NCBI RefSeq assembly: GCF_009377175.1
Contig: NZ_VJZD01000095.1
Location: 1-32,803 of the forward strand
DNA: 32,803 bases
Direction: 5' to 3'
Origin: Streptomyces adustus
GTDB taxonomy: Bacteria; Actinomycetota; Actinomycetes; Streptomycetales; Streptomycetaceae
Of this stretch, positions 14,127 through 22,700 are shown in pieces; positions within the stretch are counted from its first letter, which is position 1; every line of letters begins with the position of its first letter. The notes beneath the pieces were generated by a model. The model was not told where the DNA came from, did not search any database, and saw only the letters and a list, made by a program, of their open reading frames with translations. A program made the position numbers and the translations under genes.

Positions 14127-14808
14127 GCGTACTGCCGGGCCCGGCGGTCCCGGTGTCGATCCGGTAGCCGACACCGGGCACCGTGGCGATGATCCAGGGT
14201 TCGCCGAGCCGCTTGCGCAGCGCGGAGACGGTGATGCGTACGGCGTTGGTGAGCGGGTCGGCGTTCTCGTCCCAGGCCCGTTCCAGTAGCTCCTCGGCGC
14301 TGACCACCCCGCCCTCGGCGGCGACCAGCACCTCCAGCACGGCGAACTGTTTACGGGTGAGCGCGACATAGCGTCCGTCGCGGAAGACCTCCCGGCGGAA
14401 GGGGTCGAGCCGCAGGCCCGCGATCTCGCGGACCGGGGGCCGGGCGTACCCGCGACGCCGGTCGAGCGCCCTCAGCCGCAGGACGAGCTCCCGCAGCTCG
14501 AACGGTTTGGTGAGATAGTCGTCGGCGCCCAGCCCGAACCCGGAGGCCTTGTCGTCGATCCGGTCGGCAGCGGTGAGCATCAGGATCGGGATACCGCTGC
14601 CGGAGGCGACGATGCGCCGCGCGACCTCGTCGCCCGAGGGACCGGGGATGTCGCGGTCGAGGACCGCGAGGTCGTAGGAGTTGACGCTGAGCAGTTCCAG
14701 GGCGGAGTCACCGTCGCCGGCGATGTCGGCGGCGATCGCCTCCAGCCGCAGACCGTCCCGGACGGCTTCGGCCAGGTAGGGCTCGTCCTCCACGATCAGT
14801 ACGCGCAT
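14119..14808 (-). CDS. OmpR/PhoB-type response regulator
   Basis: A 229-aa response regulator. The receiver has acidic residues Glu7-Asp8, phospho-acceptor Asp51 (LAVLDRDIPGPSG), a Thr in MLTAADR and the conserved Lys in YLTKPFELREL. The C-terminal winged helix (about 125-220) shows the OmpR pattern ALTRKQFAVLEVLVAAEGGVV and ends TVPGVGYRIDT. It is co-transcribed with the downstream HAMP-HisKA kinase (8-base overlap). The VanZ-like membrane protein gene lies 68 bp upstream on the same strand. Motifs shared by the regions upstream of both genes suggest common control. Confidence 0.94.
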   Translation of the reverse strand: MRVLIVEDEPYLAEAVRDGLRLEAIAADIAGDGDSALELLSVNSYDLAVLDRDIPGPSGDEVARRIVASGSGIPILMLTAADRIDDKASGFGLGADDYLTKPFELRELVLRLRALDRRRGYARPPVREIAGLRLDPFRREVFRDGRYVALTRKQFAVLEVLVAAEGGVVSAEELLERAWDENADPLTNAVRITVSALRKRLGEPWIIATVPGVGYRIDTGTAGPGSTHA

Positions 14809-14876
14809 GTCTGAAGCCTAAGCAGCACTGCATATCTCCGACGTATGCAAAAACGCGTGCACACCCGGCGCCCGAG

Positions 14877-15581
14877 TCATCCTGCCGGTACCGGCGCGGG
14901 GCGAGACCGGTCCGACGGCGCCTGCGCTCCGGTGCGCCACCAGCGGCGCGACGCCAGCGCGGCCAGCGCGGCACCGGTGGCGTTGACCAGGACATCGTCC
15001 ACGGAGGACACCCGGTCCAGCCACAGCACGTACTGCGCGACCTCGACCAGGACCGAACAGGCCGCCCCGAGCGCCAGGACCCGTGTCACGGACGCCAGCG
15101 CCGAGAACCGTATCGGCGCGAAGAACCCGAGCGCCGCGAAGACCAGCAGGTTGCCGACGATCCCGCCCGTCCCCATCGTGACCAGGTCCCGCAGCGGTAT
15201 CAGGCTCACCCGGCGGGGAGCGATGCCGGGCGAGCCGCCCGGCATCATCGTCAGCCACAGGAACGGTACGGTCCCGTGGACCATGCCGACCTCGGCCAGC
15301 GACATCCGCCACGGCGACGCGACGCCGACGGCACGCCGACGGTGCGCCAGAGCCCACACCACCAGCACGGACAGCGGCAGCGCGACCAGCGTCATGAGCA
15401 CCACCCCGTTGAACGTGTCGTAGCAGCCGTGCCACCGCCCGGACATGCACCGCGGAGCCGACATCATCAGCGGCCGTCGCACGACGAACAGGGCGCCCGC
15501 CAGGCCGAGGACCGACAGACCGAGGAGCACGATCCGGCGTATGCGGCGGGGCGGTGCCGACGAAGGCGTGTGATGGCTCAT
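14877..15581 (-). CDS. VanZ-like family membrane protein
   Basis: A 234-aa integral membrane protein with about five hydrophobic segments (roughly residues 14-34, 58-78, 97-112, 136-155, 165-185). The C-terminal part carries the VanZ-family pattern GNLLVFAALGFFAPI, SVLVEVAQYVL and RVSSVDDVLVNATGAALA. VanZ gives low teicoplanin resistance in enterococci; the role of most actinobacterial VanZ-like proteins is unknown. ATG at 15581 is the first start in frame that matches the family; its ribosome site is weak. The gene sits just upstream of the OmpR-type two-component pair and may be part of its output or sensing, which is inferred from position only. Confidence 0.8.
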   Translation of the reverse strand: MSHHTPSSAPPRRIRRIVLLGLSVLGLAGALFVVRRPLMMSAPRCMSGRWHGCYDTFNGVVLMTLVALPLSVLVVWALAHRRRAVGVASPWRMSLAEVGMVHGTVPFLWLTMMPGGSPGIAPRRVSLIPLRDLVTMGTGGIVGNLLVFAALGFFAPIRFSALASVTRVLALGAACSVLVEVAQYVLWLDRVSSVDDVLVNATGAALAALASRRWWRTGAQAPSDRSRPAPVPAG

Positions 15582-15626
15582 GTCCCCATGAAAGCCGGAG
15601 GGCGGTTGCGGGGGCGTATGCGTTTT

Positions 15627-15676
15627 TCGATATGCCCGCGATACGCGTCGACACGTCTGCGATACGGGTCGATGCG
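15627..15676. repeat. 21-bp tandem repeats in the vanZ-like / ADP-ribosylglycohydrolase promoter region
   Basis: Two head-to-tail 21-bp units at 15627-15647 and 15648-15668 agree at 16 of 21 positions (pattern TCGAYAYG, then GCGATACG). A partial third unit (TCGATGCG) follows at 15669-15676. The 21-bp period is two helical turns, as expected for a protein binding the same DNA face repeatedly. They lie 46 bp upstream of the VanZ-like start and 74 bp upstream of the ADP-ribosylglycohydrolase start. OmpR-type regulators typically bind tandem direct repeats, so the neighbouring regulator is a candidate. Confidence 0.6.
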
Positions 15677-15749
15677 TAAAGACTCCGGGCGTCGTCGGCG
15701 GAGCCGAAATCGGGGCGCGGCAGCGCCGTCGTGCTGCGATGCTGTCCCG

Positions 15750-16661
15750 ATGATCAACGTGCCTACCGCCGTGCTGGATTCGTTGTACGGGCTCGCGTTC
15801 GGCGATGCCTTCGGGGACCGCTGGTTCGGCATCCTGCGCCGGGACGGTCCGGCGGCCCTGGAGGCGCGGACGCCGCCCCCGGAACCGCTGTGGCAATGGA
15901 GCGACGACACCGCGCAGGCACTCGTACTCGTCCGGGAACTCCTCGACGGCGGTGGCACCGTCGACCAGGACCGCCTCGCCCTGAGCTTCGCGGCCGCCTA
16001 CGCCGACGACACGCACCGCGGCTACGGAGCCTCGATGCATGACGTGCTCCGTCGGATCGGCGCGGGCGAGCCCTGGCGGGAGGTGGTCGCCGGACAGTTC
16101 GGCGGCCAGGGCTCCTGGGGTAACGGCGCGGCCATGCGCGTCGCCCCGCTCGGCGCCTGGCACTGCGCCGACCTCGACGCGGCCGCCGAGCAGGCCGCCC
16201 GCCAGAGCGCGGTCTCGCACCACCATCCGGAGGCGGTGGCCGGGGCGGTGGCGGTCGCCCTCGCCGCGGCGCTGGCGACCCGTAGCCGCGGCGGACCCGC
16301 TCCCACCGGGCCTGACTTCCTCCGGGCAGTCGCCGAACGACTCCCGGACAGTGACGTCCGGTCGGGGGTGCGGATCGCGGCCCGGATGCCGGAGCACACC
16401 TCGGTCCGGCACGCCGCGGAGGTCCTGGGCTCGGGGTACCGGATGTCAGGGCCCGACACCGTCCCGTACGCCCTGTGGTGTGCGGCCAGGCACCTCGACG
16501 ACCTGCACGAGGGGCTGTGGGTCACGGTCGCCGGGCGCGGTGACATCGACACCACCTGCGCTGTCGCGGGCGGGGTGATCGCCGCCCGCACGGGCGTCGC
16601 AGCCCTTCCCGCTGCCTGGCACGCGGCCTGTGAACCCCTGCCTCCGGTCGTGCCGGAGTGA
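15750..16661 (+). CDS. ADP-ribosylglycohydrolase family protein
   Basis: A 303-aa all-helical enzyme of the DraG/ARH family, which cleaves ADP-ribose from modified proteins, nucleic acids or small molecules using two metal ions. Metal-binding motifs are complete: WSDDTAQ (Ser51-Asp52-Asp53-Thr54) and GRGDIDTTCAVAGG (Asp265, Asp267, Thr268). The glycine-rich segment GSWGNGAAMRVAPLG is also typical. ATG at 15750 is the first family-consistent start (GLAFGDAFGDRW near the N terminus); the ribosome site is poor. It is divergent from the VanZ-like gene and ends before a strong terminator. The natural substrate cannot be read from sequence. Confidence 0.92.
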   Translation: MINVPTAVLDSLYGLAFGDAFGDRWFGILRRDGPAALEARTPPPEPLWQWSDDTAQALVLVRELLDGGGTVDQDRLALSFAAAYADDTHRGYGASMHDVLRRIGAGEPWREVVAGQFGGQGSWGNGAAMRVAPLGAWHCADLDAAAEQAARQSAVSHHHPEAVAGAVAVALAAALATRSRGGPAPTGPDFLRAVAERLPDSDVRSGVRIAARMPEHTSVRHAAEVLGSGYRMSGPDTVPYALWCAARHLDDLHEGLWVTVAGRGDIDTTCAVAGGVIAARTGVAALPAAWHAACEPLPPVVPE

Positions 16662-16673
16662 GAGCTCACGCCG

Positions 16674-16718
16674 ACGGCCCCTCCGGATGAACCGTGGTGG
16701 TTCGTCCGGAGGGGCCGT
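16674..16718. terminator. Long hairpin terminator between ADP-ribosylglycohydrolase and GH92 gene
   Basis: A 20-bp stem (16674-16693 with 16699-16718, one non-Watson-Crick position) closes the loop GTGGT. It lies 12 bp after the glycohydrolase stop and 72 bp beyond the stop of the convergent GH92 gene, so it probably works in both directions. Confidence 0.8.
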
Positions 16719-16790
16719 GCGTCTGCTGCGAGGCCCCCGAGATTCAGCAGGATCCTGCCGTGGTCCCGGGGCCCATCGCCTGTCGGGTGG

Positions 16791-19700
16791 TCACCTCGTG
16801 CCGTACGTTCCGCGGATACTCATGCGCTCCGCCCATTCCGCTGCCGGCGACCAGAGTCCGGCACCGTCGGCGGGACCTGCTCCGTTGCTCCCGTCGTTCC
16901 CCATGCCTGCGTTGCCTGCGTTGCCTGCGTGGTCCCACGGGACGGGTCCCGGCCTGTCGTGGTCGCCGCCGTCGCCGCCGGCCGCGACCGGGCGGTCGTC
17001 CCGGTCCGTGGGCTGGAATCCGACCGTGTAGGTCCGGATGACCGCGCCGATGGCCGAGGTCACCCTGATGGTGCGGGTGGTGAACCGGGACCCGGGCGAC
17101 GAGAGGACCGAACTGCCGTCGGTGACCTTCACCCGCGCACCGGACCCGGCCGGTACGGCGGAGACGGCCGGGATCCTCGTGTTCCTCGGCCAGTCGACGA
17201 CGTACGTCGACACCGCCGGATCGAACCCGTCGATCGAGGCGCCCCCCACCTTGATGGCTCGGGCGTCGGCGACAGCGGCCTGGGTGGCGTCCGCGAAGTT
17301 CGTCACCGTGACCGACCCGTCGGTGTTCACGACCACGTGCGCCGCCATCGCGGCCGCCAGATTGATCCGCTGCCAGCTCGTTCCGCCGTCCGCGGTCAGG
17401 TCGAGCGGGTACCCGGAGTCCGTCGCGGTCTGCTCCAGGACCTGGGTGCGCTGCTCGGCGGTGAGGTCCGGGAAGGCCGTGATGAGCAGGGCCGCCGCGT
17501 CGGACGGCGCCTTGAGCGTCTGCCCGGACTTCGCCACCTGGGAGAACCCGTAGGTCAGGCGCCGTGTGTACAGGTCGACGTCCTGCGTCGCGCTCAGACC
17601 GGCGTAGGGGTCGCCCGCGCAGGCCGCGAGTGTGTCGCCGTACCCCTCCTTCTCGCACTGCGCGAGCAGTACGTTCTCGATCTCGGTGTGGGCCTGCATC
17701 AGCAGTTGGCGGAAGTCGGGGTCCGCCCACCGGTGTGCCACGGTGGCCTGTCCGGTGATGCGGCCGCCCATCACGTCCAGCGGGTAGTGGAACCCGAGGA
17801 CGACGCGGTTGTCCCCGTACTCCGAGGTGCGCGCGAGGATCGACGGCGCCAGCTCCGGCAGGAGCGTGGCCAGGACGGTCCCGGCCTCGTAGCCTCCGTA
17901 GGTGTGGCCGCTCGGGTACGAGCCGCTGGTGGTGAGGCTGCCGTAGGAGCCGTCCTGCGACTCGTAGACGGCACCGCCGTCGCCGACGAACCCGAGTCGT
18001 ACGTACGGGCGCAGATAGCCGTAGTGGCTCTTCGCTGCGTCGACCTTGTCGAGGTTCTTCGTGACCCGGGAGAACAGGGCGTTGGTCTTGGGCAATTGGC
18101 CGCCGCCCAGGGCGTCGCCGTAGATGCGGCCGAGCCGGGAGCCGAGGCTGTCGGCCATCGTGACCGTGGCGCTGTGCGTCGCGTCGACCTCGGCCCGGTC
18201 CACCTCCGCCTGCGTCGCCGCGTTGTTGATGCGCACGGCGATCCGGTCGTTCTCGGCGGTGGCCGAAGTGCCGTTCGGGACCTTGGTGTTGGAGCCGAGG
18301 ACGCCGGTTCCGAGGTCCTGGAAGCCGTCGAGCAGCCCGTAGACGTAGTCGGTCCCGTCGCCGGTGCCCGGCCACCGGTCCGACGCGTAGGCCGCGTTGA
18401 GCGTGTCGTCAGGGAAGGGGGACGACACGTACGACGGGTCGGCGGCCTCCGCCGAGACGGTCGCCGTGGAGCTCGGTGCCGAGGCGGTCACGGGGTAGTC
18501 GTCGGAGGAACCGGCCAGGGTGAGCGCGGTCACGGTCGCCGTGTGCGCCTTGACCTTCCCGGCGCTGGTGAGCAGTGCCGTCTCCGCCGTGGCGGAAACG
18601 TGTGCGGTGGTTCCGTCGTCCAGGGTCACCGTGTAGCCGATGACCGGGAATCCGCCGTCACCGGCCGACCGCCAGGTCACGCGGACCTGCCTGCCATCGG
18701 TGAACACTCCCGTCACGTACGGCTTCTGCGGCTTGCCGCCACCGGTCACCACGGGTGCCGTGGCGGCACTGGGGCGCGAGGTGCCGACGGCGTTCACCGC
18801 GCGGACGCGTGCCGTGTACGACCGGCCGGCCCGCAGCCAGGTGAACGTCGTGCCGTGGACGGCCGGGTCGTGGATGTCGACCTGGTGGCCGTCGTCGAGG
18901 GTGATCCGGTAGCCGGTGACCGGTGAGCCGCCGGTGTCCTCGGGTGCGGACCAGGCGACGGTCACGCTCGTGCCGGACGAGGTCGCCGATACGGCGTCAG
19001 GCGCGGCGGGCACTGTTCTGGGCTTGGTGGTGAGCGCGGACCGAGCATGGTCGAGCGCGTCGTACCGTGCGGTGAGGATCTCGTCGGTGGCCGTGTCGTC
19101 CGCGACCGTGGTCCGCGCCTCGGCGAGTGCCGTGGTGAACGCCGTCCACGACGCGTCCGTGTAGCGGTCGTCGGTGAGGCCGGACGCGGTCGCGACCAGG
19201 TCCTCCAGCTTCAGCCGCGGGAGCGGGACCAGCTGCCTGGCGGCGAGGGTGAGGCTGCGGGTCCGGGTGTCGATCTCCGACTGGGTCACGTCGTCGGCGT
19301 CGACGAGGGCGCGTGCGGCGGCGAGTTCGCGCCGGTACACCCCGAAGTCGACCGTGTCGTAGCGCTCCTCGGTGTCGGCGAGTGCCGCGTACTGGTCGAT
19401 CGCCTTGCGCAGGGCGGATCGGTCCGTGACGGCGGGCGCGTCGACGTGGTCGAAGGTGATCCGGCCCAGATTGGCGACGTAGGGGTGCGAGGAGTCCGGG
19501 GTCGTCACCAGCCGAAGGTGGACGGCGTGCGTGCCGGTGATCGCCTTCGGCAGGGCGAGGCTTGTCGTCCCTCCCGACGACCACGCGGCACCGGTGACGG
19601 GCAGCGGGACGGTCGCGTACGGCGTACCGGGTGCGGTCGGGTCGAAGGCGTCCAGGTAGAGCTGGACGGCGGAACCGGTGCCGCAGCGGGCGGAGTTGTT

Positions 19701-22700
19701 CACGTAGGTGAGGGTGACGGTGTTCTTGGCGGAGGCGCCGAAGTCGATGTCCCCGTAGTCCAGCCAGGCTCCGTCGTACGTGCCGCCGAGGTCGGTGGTG
19801 GAACCCGCGCCGCTCCAGCCGACCGGCTCGCTCTTGAGCCCGCCGCCGCTGTTCGCGCGGAACGCCGTGGCGTCGAACGCCACTGGCGCGACTGCATCCT
19901 GAGTGAGTGTCAGTGCGTAGACATTGGCCACATAGGGTTGCGAGGAGGACTGGGTGCTGGAGACGAAGACGGCGTACACGTCCTGGACGCCGCTGAAGAC
20001 GCCCGGATCGAGTCGTACGGTCGTGGTGGCGACGGTTCCCCAGCCCGACCCGGTGTAGTCGAGGGGGATGTCGGCCTTCTTCGGACCGTCCTTCGTGCCG
20101 AGGTGCAGCTCGATGTGCGAGTCCGAAGCCGCGCGCGACTGGGGCTTGTCATAGCGGACGGTGACGCTGTCGGCGCCGTCGTGGAGGTCGATGCCCGGCC
20201 ACTGGGCCCACGCGCCGTTCGTGGTGTTCTCGAAGATGCCGTTCGCGAGGTTGAGCGGGAGCGAACCGCCGCCGGTCGTGGCGCTGTTGGCCGCGGTCAG
20301 CGTGGCGAGCGTGGTCGTGGTGGAGGAGGAGACCGGGTTCGCCGAGAACTGGTACCAGTCGAAGTTCGACACCCACGACTGGCCGGACGGGGCGTGGAAG
20401 ACGAACGTCGCGCTCGACGCGTCCAGCAGGGCGTCCGGGTCGGTGACGGCCGCCTGCACGGTGCTGTAGTACTGCCAGCCGCCCGTGCTGGGCAGTTGGA
20501 CGGTGGCGACGACGGGGCCGTCGGCGGCACCGGCGTGGATGTCGACGCTGCTCGGCTTCGCGTTCGTCGCCTGCGAGTTGGCGTAGCGGACCGACACGCT
20601 GTGCGGGGCGACCCCGCCGAAGTCCAGTCTGGTGAACCGTTCCCACGACCCTTCGGTGACGCCACCGAGGTCGCCGTCCGAGTAGTACGCCTCCTTCACC
20701 AGGCTGGGGCCCTCCATCTGGTCGGGTGCCTCGGCCTGGAGGACGGCGTAGCCGCCCTCGTCGATGGTGAGCGCGTCGGCGGCGGACCGCAGCGCGTCGT
20801 CCGCGGCCATGAGCGTTCCCGTCACGGAGGCGGGGTCCGCGAGGACGGTCCGCGCGCGTTCGAGCGCGGAGCGGAAGATATTCCACGAGCCGTCGGAGTA
20901 GTGGCCGCTGCGCACCAAGGCCGCCTGGTCGACGAGTGCGGCGAGCGCCTTGCGAGGCACGGCGGCGGCGGAGACGACGAGCGGGTCGGTCGGGGATATC
21001 CCGGTGCCGCGCACCGTCGAGGCCGGCACGCCGTGCGCGAAGGCCGCGTCCTGGAAGGTGATGCCGAACCGCGCGTCGACCTGCGTGCGGCCGGTGAGCG
21101 ACAGCGTCGCCGTGCGCGGGCCGGTGACGCGCAGGTCCGCCGTGACACCGCCCGGCAGGCCGGTCACGGTGGCCGCCCCGGACCCGGTCAGGCTGGTCCC
21201 CTTGCGGGCGGCGAACGACGCCGGTCCGGACAGGGTGAGCCGCACGCTGCCGTCGACGGCGCCGTCGGCGTCGGTGTCGACGGTCCCGGGGTCGGCGGAG
21301 ACGACGGTGTCGCCCCGGTTCGTGCCCGTGCCGCCGTCACCGGTGTTGCCCGCGTCGGTGTTCAGCGAGTACGCGGGCTTCGTGCGGGCGCCCCACTGCG
21401 AGGGCTTGGCGCCCATCGTGAAGTCCAGGGTCCCGCCGGAGACGATCCGTGAGTAGTCGAGCCAAGTGTCGTCGAATCGCCGGCCGTCGAGGGTCGCGCT
21501 CTGCACGTAGTAGTTGCTCGGCGACACGCCTTCGGCCTTCACCGTGAACCGGGCGCCGTTGGCGTAGCGGATCGTCGTGGAGTCGAAGAACGGGCTGCCG
21601 ATCTGGAACTGGCCGGAACCGGCGGTGACCGGGAACAGCCCGAGCGCGGCGCCGACGAACATGGTCGACATCGTGCCGGCGTCGTTGTCCATGGTCGGCA
21701 GGAAGCCCTTCGGGGAGAGCTTGTAGACCTGGGTCTTCACCGGCGGGTGGAACTCGCCGCCGGAGCTGGGGGCTTCGTTCGAGGAGCCCGTCGCGATGTA
21801 GCGGTTCCAGGTGGCGCCGGTGTAGATGGCGCGCACCCACTTCTGCGTCAGGCTCGGCTCACCGACGTAGTTGAAGAGGTAAGGGGCCTGGAGGTCGATC
21901 TCGTTCGCGTTGGAGTGGAGCATGGTCGAGCCGTCGTCGGCGCCGGAGTCCTCTCCGAACATGTGCTCCACCGCGGCCTTGCCCGCCTTCGCCCCGCCCA
22001 TGGCCTCGATCAGGCCGCCCATGTCGTACGCGTCGTACCAGTGGTACTGCCAGAGCGTGCCCTGGTAGAGACCGGCCGCCTCGAACTTCTCGTAGTCGGC
22101 GCTCTGCCAGTCGCCGCCCGTGGCGCGCGGGGTGAGCAGACCGACCTTCGTGCCGTCGGCGGCTGTCCAGGCGCCGGACTTCACGAGGTTGTCGATCGCC
22201 ATGGTCGACTGGGTGCGCAGCTTCTTCGCGTCCTCGTCCTTGCCGAGCGCGTCGGCGATGACGGACAGCGCCCACTGGTCGTAGCCGCGCTGCACGGTCT
22301 TGCCGGGATCCCCGCTGACGTAGCCCTGCCGCAGCTGCGCTCCCGTGTAGTACCCGGCGTACGACTCCAGCGCCGGGTACGCCTCGTCGAGCCGGTCGAA
22401 GTCCTTGAAGCCCTTCGACAGCGCGTCCGCGATCAGCACGGGCGAGCGCTCCCAGCGCACGGTGGGCACCGAGTGGGTGAGGCCGGCCAGGCTCTTGCCG
22501 GAGGTGTGCACATCGGCGAAGAGCTCGATGAGCGACTGCACCATGTCCCGGTAGGTGGCCGGGTCGATGTACGCCTCGACGGAGTACTTGCGGAAGTCGT
22601 CCCAGGTGGACCAACCGTCGTAGTACGTGAAGCCGTTCGCCTTGTGCACCGCTCCGTCCGCGCCGCGGTACGTGCCGCTGGTGCTGGTGGCGTTCACCGG

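Noticed and set aside
14127..14369. N-terminal extension of the HAMP-HisKA kinase
   Set aside because: This stretch is the response regulator gene in another frame; the extra residues are low-complexity and do not match any kinase sensor.
15601..15680. CRISPR array
   Set aside because: The 21-bp units are directly adjacent with no spacers and only two and a half copies; they fit a regulator site.
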